From Actinomycetales bacterium (lineage in GTDB: Bacteria > Actinomycetota > Actinomycetes > Propionibacteriales > Nocardioidaceae), in NCBI GenBank assembly GCA_012513165.1, contig JAAZCT010000332.1, positions 1 to 7,505 of the forward strand: a DNA stretch of 7,505 bases, in the 5' to 3' direction. Numbering within the stretch: the stretch's first letter is position 1; each line of letters opens with the position of its first letter. Under the pieces are notes generated by a model. It did no database searches. It worked only from the letters and a program-made list of their open reading frames with translations, and was not told where the DNA came from. Both the position numbers and the translations under genes were made by a program. This document shows, piece after piece, positions 1-6,666 of the stretch.

Positions 1-1467
1 GGCCGAAAGACTCTCACCGCGTTGGCCCACTTCGGTTTCCAGACCGTGCGGTAACTGCTCGAACCAGTTGGTCAAACCCAGCGAGTCAATCACAGCAAGA
101 AGGTCAGCATCCGTGGCGCCGGGCTGCCCGTAGCGCAGGTTCTCAGCTAGGGTCGCATCGAACAAGAAACCTTCCTGCGGCACCATCAGCATCACGTCGC
201 GCAACTGGGCGAAACTCACCTCGGCGAGAGGTACGCCGCCGATCGAGATGGAGCCACTGACCGGGTCGACCAAGCGAGGCAAGAGTTTCGCGAAGGTCGT
301 TTTGCCCGAGCCGGTCTCCCCCACGACCGCGACGCGTTGGCCCGGTTCGATCGCTAGGTCGAGGTCTTTGATGACGCTCGGGCCCGATGGATACCCGAAC
401 TGCACGTGGTGGAAAACGATCTCGCGACCGTCGCCGAGCGTCAGCCCCGAAGCGCCTGCGTCGACCACGTCCACCGGAGTCTCGATCACTTCGATCACCC
501 TGCGCCACGAGGCGATGGCGTTTTGTGAATCGGCTATCACCTGCGTGGCCATTTGCGCAGGACCGGTGAACAAGCCGATCAAGAAGATGAAGGCGATCAG
601 GGTTCCCACGGACAGTTCTTGGGTGACGCCCAACCAGGTACCAATCACTAAGACCAGAGCGTTCGCTAGCCCGCCCACCACGATGGCGGCCGCGAACGAC
701 ACCGAGGTGATGGTTTGAGCCCGAACGTTGAGCCGATAGTTCTCGGTGATGGCGGCACTCATGCGTTCTTGCGTGCGGGTTTCGATCCCGAACGATTTGA
801 TGACGGCCGCGCCCACGATCGGTTCGGCGATAACCGCGAGCATCATTCCGACGCTGGCTCGCACTCGATCGTAGGCGCGTGACATCGCATCTGCCAGATA
901 GCGCAGTCCCAACACCAGCGGCACGAACGTGACGATCACGACGAGCGTCAGTTGCCACGACATGGTGGCCATGACGATCAGCGCGAGCAGCATCTGGCCC
1001 GAACTGACGATCAAGAGAATGCCGCCAAACTGCAAGAACTGAGATACCTGATCGACATCGCTGGTGACGCGCGACACGAGCGCCCCACGGCGCTGCGTGT
1101 TTTGGGTAAGGGTCGACAGGTCGTGTACGTGTCGGAACGCGGTGACTCGCAGCGTGGACAGGCCCGCTTCGGCTGCTGTGAAGATGCGGACTTTTGACCA
1201 ATAACCCGTCACGGAAATCACAATGAGCAGAGCTGTGGCCGCGAGAACCCACGTGCGCACCTGGTGCGGGTCGAGGTCGCCGCCCGTGCCCAGTCCGTCG
1301 TCGAGGACGCGTTTGATCACGATCGGGATGAGCGTGCCGCCCGCGGCGCCGATGACAGACAACAGCAAGGTAAACCACAATCCGACGAGCACTTCGGGGC
1401 TGTGGCGCAAACCGGTTCGGATCACCGAGAGCGAGCCGCGTCGGCTCTGCCCGAGGTTGTCACTCAT
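1..1467 (-). CDS. ABC exporter half-transporter, second subunit (partial, C-terminus outside window)
   Basis: This is a membrane-spanning ABC half-transporter with an N-terminal type IV exporter transmembrane domain and a C-terminal ATPase domain. From the ATG at 1467 the frame stays open for 489 codons to the window edge; I translated several stretches by hand and found no stop. Residues about 25-310 hold the hydrophobic segments. The A-loop region reads QFGYP, Walker A is GETGSGKT at residues 383-390, and the Q-loop region reads MVPQEGFLFD. The visible part ends in RGESLSA, so the cut falls inside the ABC signature and Walker B and the H-loop are not seen. The start is supported by a GAGG ribosome site 6 nt upstream and an 8-nt overlap with the preceding ABC gene. 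By family knowledge the two genes should encode a heterodimer. Substrate is unknown; drug, lipid or peptide export are all possible. LSA in place of LSG suggests this subunit supplies the divergent signature of the pair. Confidence 0.93.
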   Translation of the reverse strand, partial: MSDNLGQSRRGSLSVIRTGLRHSPEVLVGLWFTLLLSVIGAAGGTLIPIVIKRVLDDGLGTGGDLDPHQVRTWVLAATALLIVISVTGYWSKVRIFTAAEAGLSTLRVTAFRHVHDLSTLTQNTQRRGALVSRVTSDVDQVSQFLQFGGILLIVSSGQMLLALIVMATMSWQLTLVVIVTFVPLVLGLRYLADAMSRAYDRVRASVGMMLAVIAEPIVGAAVIKSFGIETRTQERMSAAITENYRLNVRAQTITSVSFAAAIVVGGLANALVLVIGTWLGVTQELSVGTLIAFIFLIGLFTGPAQMATQVIADSQNAIASWRRVIEVIETPVDVVDAGASGLTLGDGREIVFHHVQFGYPSGPSVIKDLDLAIEPGQRVAVVGETGSGKTTFAKLLPRLVDPVSGSISIGGVPLAEVSFAQLRDVMLMVPQEGFLFDATLAENLRYGQPGATDADLLAVIDSLGLTNWFEQLPHGLETEVGQRGESLSA

Positions 1468-3271
1468 GATCCACCTCGCCTCGCGCGACGTCGTAGGCGT
1501 CAACCAGATCGCGATAGCGAACTGACCGAGATCGAAGGTCTGCCTCGGTACCAGCATCCTCGATCTGGCCGGCCGCCAACAACACGATCTGGTCCGCCAG
1601 GGCAATGGTTGCTTTACGGTAGGCGACCACGATGGTGGTTGGCGCGTCTTTCCGTGCACCAAGTGCCCGCAAGATTGCTTGCTCGACGTGCGGGTCGAGT
1701 GCGCTCGTGGCGTCGTCGAGCAAAAGGACTTGCGGCTTACGCACCAGCGCTCGGGCGAGCGCGATGCGCTGGCGCTGGCCACCAGAGAGGCTCGTGCCCC
1801 GTTCGCCGAGGACAGTGCCGAGGCCGTCAGGCAGCTGCTCTATGAAGGTGCGCGCCTGAACGAGTTCCAGCACTTCCAAGAGTTCGTCCTCTGAAATCTC
1901 GAGTCCGAGGCACACATTCGCGCGCACGGTGTCGTCGAAGATGAACGTCGCTTGAGGTACGAGCGCGACGGCCCCGGTGAATGCAGTTTGAGTCAGGTTT
2001 CGGACGTCAACGCCACCAAAGCGCACGTCCCCGGCGTCAGGATCGGTCAGCCGCGCGAGCAGCGATATCAGCGTGGACTTGCCGCTTCCGGTGGATCCCA
2101 CGATGGCCGTAACCGATCCGGGCGCCACTGTGAAGGAGAGGTCAGTCAGGGCGCGAGTGGCCGGGTCGTCGGGATGCGAATAGGACACGTCGGTAACGAG
2201 CACCTCGACTGGGCCGGAGGCGGGAACGGAGTCTGTTCCCCACACCATCTGCGAGCGTTCGTTCAGCACACTCGAGACACGCGCCTCGCCGACCACGGCC
2301 CGGGGAAGTTCACCCAGCACCCAACCGAATGACCGAACCGGCATCGCTACGACCGTGAACATAAAAGCGATTTGCACCACGTCGCCGGCCGCTGCTTGCC
2401 CGTTGAGGACGCGCGCAGTGCCCAAGACGATCACGGCGAGCACCGCCAGGTTCGGCAGCGCTTCGATGAACGGATCGAACACGGCTCGCACCCGCCCGAT
2501 GCTTACGTTCGCATCGCGCAACTGTTCGCTTACCCGAGCGAACCGCTGGGTTTCGGCGGCCTCGCGTCCGAGCGATTTGACGACGAGCGCGCCGTCGAAA
2601 GATTCGTGAGCCACTGAGGAAAGCTCGGCCCGAAGCTGTTGGGCCAGCGCGATACGAGGAGCTTGCCACCTTTGATAAATCCCGTTAGCAAGAAACAGCA
2701 GCGGGAACGACACCAAACCGACGATCGTCAACACCACATCGGCGGCCAGCATCGTCACGATCGCGGCAATCATCATGGCGACCGTGCCAATCGCCATGGG
2801 CAACGGCATGAATACGCCCCAGCGGGCTTCAACATCGGCGTTTGCGTTGCTGAGCAGACTGCCAGTCGAGTGTTTGCGATGCCAACTCAGCGGCAAACGG
2901 ACATAGGCGCGAGTCACGTTGAGTCGGTCGTCGCGCACCAAACGGTAATAGACAATTCCACCAAACAGCCTGCGACCGATCACGGCGAGTGTGCGGATCA
3001 GCGCCACGATCAAGAATGCGAACGCGGCCGCCCAGATTGCCGCGCTGGTGGTGTCACCGTTCTGGAACGCGGGCACGATCGCTTCGTCGGTCGCCCAGCC
3101 GAGCACCCACGCGTCTGCCACGGTCAAGAACCCGAACACGACCGAGGCCGTGACTGCGAGGGCGAACATGACCCGCTCGCGTTTCGCACCCGACCACATC
3201 ACGACCAAGCCGCGGCGAGTCAGGTGCTCGGTCGAATCGAGCCTGGACGAGTTCAGAGAGGAATTACTCAC
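1460..3271 (-). CDS. ABC exporter half-transporter, first subunit with degenerate ATPase site
   Basis: This 603-residue protein has the full layout of a type IV ABC exporter half. Hydrophobic segments lie near residues 33-55, 76-96, 156-196 and 273-317, followed by a nucleotide-binding domain. Visible motifs are Walker A GSTGSGKS (392-399), Q-loop Gln440, signature LSGGQRQR (495-502), Walker B VLLLDD (515-520) and D-loop SALD (523-526). Two catalytic positions are altered: the residue after the Walker B Asp is Asp520 instead of Glu, and the switch position is Tyr551 (VVAYRKAT) instead of His. The A-loop position also reads His365 in YSHP. In known heterodimeric exporters such changes mark the non-hydrolysing site, so I infer it pairs with the next gene's product. 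The GTG start at 3271 overlaps the hisF TGA by 4 nt and lacks a strong ribosome site, which suggests reinitiation after hisF. An in-frame ATG at codon 25 is a weaker alternative start. The transported compound cannot be told from sequence. Confidence 0.95.
   Translation of the reverse strand: MSNSSLNSSRLDSTEHLTRRGLVVMWSGAKRERVMFALAVTASVVFGFLTVADAWVLGWATDEAIVPAFQNGDTTSAAIWAAAFAFLIVALIRTLAVIGRRLFGGIVYYRLVRDDRLNVTRAYVRLPLSWHRKHSTGSLLSNANADVEARWGVFMPLPMAIGTVAMMIAAIVTMLAADVVLTIVGLVSFPLLFLANGIYQRWQAPRIALAQQLRAELSSVAHESFDGALVVKSLGREAAETQRFARVSEQLRDANVSIGRVRAVFDPFIEALPNLAVLAVIVLGTARVLNGQAAAGDVVQIAFMFTVVAMPVRSFGWVLGELPRAVVGEARVSSVLNERSQMVWGTDSVPASGPVEVLVTDVSYSHPDDPATRALTDLSFTVAPGSVTAIVGSTGSGKSTLISLLARLTDPDAGDVRFGGVDVRNLTQTAFTGAVALVPQATFIFDDTVRANVCLGLEISEDELLEVLELVQARTFIEQLPDGLGTVLGERGTSLSGGQRQRIALARALVRKPQVLLLDDATSALDPHVEQAILRALGARKDAPTTIVVAYRKATIALADQIVLLAAGQIEDAGTEADLRSRSVRYRDLVDAYDVARGEVDHE
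1472..1477 (-). promoter_or_regulatory. Ribosome binding site of the second ABC gene
   Basis: GAGGTG on the minus strand lies just before the ATG at 1467. Its GAGG core is 6 nt from the start codon. It sits inside the last codons of the upstream ABC gene, whose TGA overlaps the new start as ATGAGTGA, so translational coupling is likely. This site decides the start chosen for the downstream subunit. Confidence 0.6.
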
Positions 3272-4029
3272 CTCACTGTGTGTCCCGCCTCAGCAAGCGC
3301 TGCCTTCACTTGGCCAATCGTCAACTCGCCGAAGTGGAACACGCTGGCTGCCAACACGGCAGAAGCCCCAGCGTCCACAGCTGGCGCAAAGTGTTCGAGC
3401 TTGCCGGCCCCGCCGCTGGCGATGATCGGAAGGTTCGTGACCTTCCGGGCAGAGGCGATGAGCTCCAGATCGAATCCGGCTTTGGTGCCGTCCGCGTCCA
3501 TGGAGTTCAACAAAATCTCGCCTGCGCCCAGTTCGGTCGCTTTGCGAACCCAATCGATAGCGTCGAGGCCCGCGGCTTCACGGCCGCCGTGCGTGGTCAC
3601 CTCGAACCCGCTGGGGTAACTGTCGCTGCGACGAGCATCGACGCTCAGGACCAAAACTTGATTGCCGAACCGTTCGGAGATTTCGCCGATGAGTTCGGGT
3701 CGCTGAATGGCTGCCGTGTTGACGCCGACCTTATCGGCGCCAGCACGCAACAGTCGATCTGTGTCTTCGACCGTGCGAACGCCGCCGCCAACAGTCAGCG
3801 GGATAAAAACTTGTTCGGCCGTCTGGGACACCACATCGTAGGTCGTCGAGCGATCGCTGCTGGACGCAGTGATGTCAAGGAAGGTCAGTTCGTCGGCGCC
3901 TTCTACGTCGTAGGCGCGCGCCATTTCTACGGGATCTCCCGCGTCGCGCAACTCCACAAAATTGACACCTTTGACGACCCGACCAGCGTCGACATCAAGA
4001 CAGGGGATTACCCGAACGGCTAGGCTCAT
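3268..4029 (-). CDS. hisF: Imidazole glycerol phosphate synthase, cyclase subunit HisF
   Basis: HisF is the (beta/alpha)8-barrel cyclase that, using ammonia delivered by HisH, converts PRFAR to imidazole glycerol phosphate and AICAR in the cytosol. The 253-residue length is normal for the family. The start [16 protein letters not shown] carries the first catalytic Asp (Asp12). The second catalytic Asp is Asp131 in SVDARR. Phosphate-binding loops GGGVR (81-85) and SGGAGK (205-210) are present, as is the typical [18 protein letters not shown] strand-loop. The ATG at 4029 has almost no Shine-Dalgarno sequence (CAAAGA precedes it), so a leaderless or weakly initiated message is possible. HisF is separated from priA by a plus-strand lipoprotein gene. 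Its stop codon overlaps the GTG of the ABC gene, so hisF and the exporter are probably translated from one message. No hisI follows it. Identification is firm; its transcript start is uncertain. Confidence 0.98.
   Translation of the reverse strand: MSLAVRVIPCLDVDAGRVVKGVNFVELRDAGDPVEMARAYDVEGADELTFLDITASSSDRSTTYDVVSQTAEQVFIPLTVGGGVRTVEDTDRLLRAGADKVGVNTAAIQRPELIGEISERFGNQVLVLSVDARRSDSYPSGFEVTTHGGREAAGLDAIDWVRKATELGAGEILLNSMDADGTKAGFDLELIASARKVTNLPIIASGGAGKLEHFAPAVDAGASAVLAASVFHFGELTIGQVKAALAEAGHTVR
3997..4026 (+). promoter_or_regulatory. Possible promoter of the lipoprotein gene
   Basis: TAGGCT at 4021-4026 fits TANNNT, and AAGACA at 3997-4002 matches the last four bases of TTGACA with an 18-nt spacer. 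Transcription from it would start near 4033, giving a leader of roughly 30 nt that contains the GGAG ribosome site. The element lies within the first codons of hisF on the other strand, as any promoter for this gene must, because the two genes are almost back to back. The match is modest. Confidence 0.22.
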
Positions 4030-4035
4030 TCTTTG

Positions 4036-4041
4036 AGACTA
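4036..4041 (-). promoter_or_regulatory. Possible -10 element for leaderless hisF transcription
   Basis: TAGTCT on the minus strand matches the actinobacterial -10 pattern TANNNT. It ends exactly 6 nt before the hisF ATG, so a transcript would begin at or next to the start codon. There is no good Shine-Dalgarno for hisF, which fits a leaderless message. I saw no recognisable -35 at the usual distance. Such a promoter would let hisF and the ABC genes be expressed without reading through the antisense lipoprotein gene. The six-base match is weak evidence alone. Confidence 0.25.
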
Positions 4042-4053
4042 TCTGTCACGATG

Positions 4054-4057
4054 GGAG
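4054..4057 (+). promoter_or_regulatory. Ribosome binding site deciding the lipoprotein start
   Basis: GGAG (within GGGAG, 4053-4057) lies 5 nt before the ATG at 4063 and only 2 nt before the ATG at 4060. The spacing favours 4063. It falls downstream of, or inside, the alternative TTG (4033) and ATG (4051) starts, which therefore lack an equivalent site. Confidence 0.5.
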
Positions 4058-4062
4058 CCATG

Positions 4063-4671
4063 ATGAAGCGGATGATGCTGGGCGTCATTTTGATGGTCTT
4101 TTCCTTGAGCGCTTGCGGCTCAGCAGATGGCGATCGCCAGAGCCCCGAGACCCCGGCTCCCAGTTTGCCCCCCGCGACCGCGAGTCCGACAGACACGGCG
4201 CCCCCGAAACTCGAGTCGCTCATCATCGCCCCGGGCGGTGTCGGTCCGCTCGAAGTGGGTATGACCACTGCCGAAGCTCTTGCCACAAACGTCGTGAATA
4301 AGCCGATACCGGTGGCAGACGATCCCTGTGAACCTCGCGCATTGGACTGGCTGGATTCATACGACGACGCACTCGACGTGTGGACGAGCCAATCGGGCAA
4401 GATCGTATCGATCGGAGTGTTTAAGCCCGGACCTCGCACGGTTGAAGGAATCGGAATCGGCAGCACGCTCGCGGAGGTTTCAGACGCCTACGAGAACGCG
4501 GAAATGCTTGAGGCGGGATTCGATCAGACCGGCGTTTTTGTCACTGATGGTGACCGCTGGCTCGGTTTCCTTTTCGACGCCAAACTCGATGATATTTCTC
4601 GCACGTCAACGGTTCACTTCATGGAAGTCTCCGGACAAGAAAAACCCAGTCTCATCCGATCGGGATGCTGA
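4063..4671 (+). CDS. Predicted secreted lipoprotein of unknown function
   Basis: From the ATG at 4063 this encodes 202 residues. The N-terminus MKRMMLGVILMVFSLSAC is a lipoprotein signal: two basic residues, a hydrophobic core and lipobox LSAC, so Cys18 would be lipidated and the protein anchored outside the cytoplasmic membrane. Residues 19-48 form a Pro/Ser/Thr-rich linker. The folded part has two similar short units, GPLEVGMTTAEAL (about 61-73) and VEGIGIGSTLAEV (127-139), a pattern common in actinobacterial lipoproteins with repeated small alpha/beta units. Apart from the lipid Cys there are two cysteines, Cys89 and the final residue Cys202, which could pair. No enzyme motif was recognised. 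The gene lies opposite to and within the his operon: it converges on priA with a 3-bp gap and diverges from hisF with about 33 bp. Starts at TTG 4033, ATG 4051 or ATG 4060 are possible but less well supported. I do not recognise the family and infer no function beyond surface anchoring. Confidence 0.85.
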   Translation: MKRMMLGVILMVFSLSACGSADGDRQSPETPAPSLPPATASPTDTAPPKLESLIIAPGGVGPLEVGMTTAEALATNVVNKPIPVADDPCEPRALDWLDSYDDALDVWTSQSGKIVSIGVFKPGPRTVEGIGIGSTLAEVSDAYENAEMLEAGFDQTGVFVTDGDRWLGFLFDAKLDDISRTSTVHFMEVSGQEKPSLIRSGC

Positions 4672-4674
4672 AGT

Positions 4675-5400
4675 TCAGTTCTTGTTAGCGACCTGCAGCG
4701 CCTCGGGCAGGGTGAACGCGCCGGAATAGAGCGCTTTGCCAATGATGGCGCCTTCGATTCCTTCGCCGGTCAAACTCGCGAGCGCACGGATGTCGTCCAG
4801 GTTGGCGATTCCGCCCGAGGCCACCACAGGCTTCTGCGTGTATTCGGCGACCTTCTTCAACAACTCAAGGTTCGGGCCGGTGAGTGTGCCATCGCGGGTC
4901 ACGTCGGTGACCACATAGCGTTCACAGCCGTCGGCTTGGAGACGATCGAGCAGATCAAAGACATCGCCAGCTTCTTGAGTCCAGCCGCGAGTTGCCACGG
5001 TTGTCCCCCGCACGTCCACGCCGACGGCAATACGATCGCCGTATTCGCCGAGCACCTTGCGGCACCAGTCGGGGTTTTCGATCGCAGCCGTACCCAAGTT
5101 GACGCGGGCGCAGCCCGTGGCGAGTGCCTTCGCGAGGGACTCATCGTCGCGGATACCGCCAGAGAGTTCAACTTTCACATCCACCGACGCCACCACTTGA
5201 GCAACCAGATCACTGTTGCTGCCCTTGCCGAACGCGGCGTCTAGATCGACCAAGTGAATCCACTCGGCGCCGTCGTTCTGCCATTGCTGGGCGGCTGCAA
5301 CGGGCGAGCCGTAGCCGGTTTCGGTGCCAAGTTCGCCTTGGACCAAACGGACGGCTTGACCGTCGACAATATCGATGGCTGGAAGAAGTTCAAGAGTCAC
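4675..5400 (-). CDS. priA: Phosphoribosyl isomerase PriA (HisA, probably also TrpF)
   Basis: This is a 241-residue (beta/alpha)8 barrel that isomerises ProFAR to PRFAR in histidine synthesis. In Actinomycetota the same enzyme usually also performs the PRA isomerase step of tryptophan synthesis. Catalytic Asp10 (PAIDIVDG) and Asp170 (TRDGT) are visible, with Arg18 in VRLVQG and phosphate loops SGGIRDD (80-86) and [10 protein letters not shown] (194-203). The loop TRGW holds Arg138 and Trp140, matching the Arg/Trp pair that lets Mycobacterium tuberculosis PriA handle both substrates; dual activity is inferred from this. The start is the GTG at 5400: the frame is open further upstream to 5667, but that part lies inside hisH and reads as non-family sequence, while the GTG gives the normal length. 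No clear Shine-Dalgarno precedes it. The gene is 43 nt downstream of hisH and ends 3 bp from the opposing lipoprotein gene. Confidence 0.96.
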   Translation of the reverse strand: MTLELLPAIDIVDGQAVRLVQGELGTETGYGSPVAAAQQWQNDGAEWIHLVDLDAAFGKGSNSDLVAQVVASVDVKVELSGGIRDDESLAKALATGCARVNLGTAAIENPDWCRKVLGEYGDRIAVGVDVRGTTVATRGWTQEAGDVFDLLDRLQADGCERYVVTDVTRDGTLTGPNLELLKKVAEYTQKPVVASGGIANLDDIRALASLTGEGIEGAIIGKALYSGAFTLPEALQVANKN

Positions 5401-5407
5401 GGCCGCA

Positions 5408-5413
5408 AGGTTA
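5408..5413 (-). promoter_or_regulatory. Possible internal -10 element ahead of priA
   Basis: TAACCT on the minus strand fits TANNNT and ends 7 nt before the priA GTG, the spacing expected for a leaderless start. It lies in the 43-nt hisH-priA gap (5401-5443), the only non-coding gap between adjacent his genes apart from the lipoprotein insertion. No convincing -35 was seen, and the gap lacks a Shine-Dalgarno. The evidence is weak. Confidence 0.18.
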
Positions 5414-5443
5414 CCGTGTTCGCGAGCAGGCTGGCGCCTTGAC

Positions 5444-6070
5444 TCAGTAGGAAGCCAACCAGTTGCGCAACAGTTGACTGCCGGCTGCTCCCGACTTTTC
5501 CGGGTGGAACTGGGTTGCCCACAACGGCCCGTGCTCGACCGCTGCGACGAAACGATCCGTCTCGTGCGTGGTCCAAGTGACTTTTGCTGGAGCGCCGATG
5601 GGCTCATCCATGGCCCACTCACGCACGCCGTAGGAGTGCACGAAATAGAAGCGTTCCGATTCGACACCCGCGAACATGCGACTATCTCCAGGTGCTTCGA
5701 CGGTGTTCCAGCCCATGTGGGGCACGACGTTAGCTTGAATCCGTTCGACCCGACCGGGCCACTGCCCGCTACCTTCAGCCCGGATTCCGTGTTCGACGCC
5801 TTCGGCGAACATCACTTGCATTCCGACACAAATACCCAACACAGGGCGCTGTGCCATGAGGCGCCGGTCCAAGATCCGCTCGCCGTCAACCGCTCTCAGT
5901 CCCTCCATGCAATGTGCGAACGCGCCAACGCCGGGCACAACCAAGCCTTCGGCTTCTTCAGCAACTTTCGCATCAGCCGTCAACTCGACGTTCGCGCCAG
6001 CGGCTTCGAGCGCGCGAACAACCGAGCGAAGGTTGCCAGAACCGTAATCGAGAACTGCAACAGTTCTCAC
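5444..6070 (-). CDS. hisH: Imidazole glycerol phosphate synthase, glutaminase subunit HisH
   Basis: HisH is the class I glutamine amidotransferase subunit that releases ammonia from glutamine and channels it to HisF. At 208 residues it is full length. The N-terminal [14 protein letters not shown] is typical of the family. The oxyanion strand is PGVGAF (46-51), the nucleophile is Cys81 in GICVGMQ, and the triad is completed by His189 and Glu191 in [13 protein letters not shown] and YFVHSY motifs are also present. The GTG start at 6070 overlaps the hisB TGA by 4 nt and is preceded by a strong ribosome site inside hisB. HisF lies two genes downstream, beyond priA and the reverse-strand lipoprotein gene, so the two synthase subunits are not adjacent. 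No catalytic residue is missing. Confidence 0.98.
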   Translation of the reverse strand: MRTVAVLDYGSGNLRSVVRALEAAGANVELTADAKVAEEAEGLVVPGVGAFAHCMEGLRAVDGERILDRRLMAQRPVLGICVGMQVMFAEGVEHGIRAEGSGQWPGRVERIQANVVPHMGWNTVEAPGDSRMFAGVESERFYFVHSYGVREWAMDEPIGAPAKVTWTTHETDRFVAAVEHGPLWATQFHPEKSGAAGSQLLRNWLASY

Positions 6071-6666
6071 AAGGCTCCCTTGGTCGACGGCACGCCAGTT
6101 TCACGCGGGTCAGGTTCAATGGCCATCCGCACGGCGCGTGCGAGAGCCTTGAACTGCGCCTCGACGATGTGGTGCGGATCGCGACCGCCGAGCAAGTTCA
6201 TGTGCACGGTGATTCCCGCACGGTGTGCGATCGATTCGAAAACGTGCGACGTCAACGAACCGATGTAACGATCACCGATGATCGCCGTGATCTGGCGTTC
6301 AGGTTCACCTGTGTGCACAAAGTAACTGCGGCCGGAAATATCGACCACACACTGCGCGACCGCCTCGTCGAGTGGCACGATCGCATTGCCGTAGCGGCGA
6401 ATGCCTGCCTTATCGCCGAGCGCTTCTTTGAGCGCGTCACCGATGCAAATGGCGGTATCTTCAACCGTGTGGTGGGCGTCGATGTGTAGATCGCCCTTCG
6501 ATTCGACTTTCAAGTCGATCAAGGAGTGGCGGCTGAACGCCGTGAGCATGTGGTCATAGAAACCCACGCCAGTTGAGATTTCATGCTGTCCACGGCCGTC
6601 GAGATCGAGTTCCACTATTACTGAGGACTCTGATGTCGAGCGTTCAATCCGAGCAGTACGGCTCAT
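6067..6666 (-). CDS. hisB: Imidazoleglycerol-phosphate dehydratase HisB (monofunctional)
   Basis: HisB removes water from imidazole glycerol phosphate to give imidazole-acetol phosphate, using a di-manganese site in a large homo-oligomer. The 199-residue length matches the monofunctional enzyme; the HisN-type phosphatase domain fused in enterobacteria is absent. Metal-binding motifs are clear: FYDHM (36-40), DAHHTVED (63-70) and [12 protein letters not shown] (163-174). The conserved Arg in GIRRYGNA and the SFVHTGEP-like strand (SYFVHTGE) are also seen. The start ATG at 6666 overlaps the hisC TGA as ATGA, with AGGAGG 10 nt upstream. It lies between hisC and hisH and is coupled by 4-nt overlaps on both sides, so the three proteins are likely made from one message. 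Nothing in the sequence is unusual for the family. Confidence 0.98.
   Translation of the reverse strand: MSRTARIERSTSESSVIVELDLDGRGQHEISTGVGFYDHMLTAFSRHSLIDLKVESKGDLHIDAHHTVEDTAICIGDALKEALGDKAGIRRYGNAIVPLDEAVAQCVVDISGRSYFVHTGEPERQITAIIGDRYIGSLTSHVFESIAHRAGITVHMNLLGGRDPHHIVEAQFKALARAVRMAIEPDPRETGVPSTKGAL
6075..6081 (-). promoter_or_regulatory. Ribosome binding site of hisH
   Basis: AAGGGAG on the minus strand lies 4 nt before the GTG at 6070 and within the last codons of hisB. It supports the GTG start and coupled translation of hisH after hisB. Confidence 0.6.

Noticed and set aside
143..1378. Long minus-strand open frame of 411 codons
   Set aside because: It is out of frame with the ABC transporter that fills 1-1467, is rich in Arg/His/Gly with no domain sense, and is a high-GC shadow. 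The real gene has no stop in the window.
2639..3619. Plus-strand open frame of 326 codons
   Set aside because: It lies opposite the first ABC gene and hisF, both of which have clear family motifs; its translation is Arg/His/Gln-rich and shows no domain.
3962..3967. Perfect TTGACA on the plus strand upstream of the lipoprotein gene
   Set aside because: At a 17-nt spacing the next hexamer is AGCGTC, not a -10, and the bases are explained by hisF codons on the other strand.
4026..4466. Minus-strand frame of 146 codons ending in an ATGA overlap with the hisF start
   Set aside because: The overlap looks like operon coupling, but the frame is antisense to the lipoprotein gene, which has a proper signal and lipobox, and its own translation is low-complexity without motifs or a hydrophobic N-terminus.
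5406..5441. CAAGG and CCTTG inverted pair in the hisH-priA gap
   Set aside because: Only a five-base stem with a loop of about 26 nt and no T-run; too weak for a terminator or attenuator.
5401..5667. Upstream extension of the priA frame
   Set aside because: This in-frame open part overlaps the end of hisH and encodes no isomerase sequence; the GTG at 5400 gives the family's normal length.
5375..6268. Plus-strand open frame of 297 codons
   Set aside because: It is antisense to hisH and parts of hisB and priA, with no recognisable motif; a shadow of those genes.
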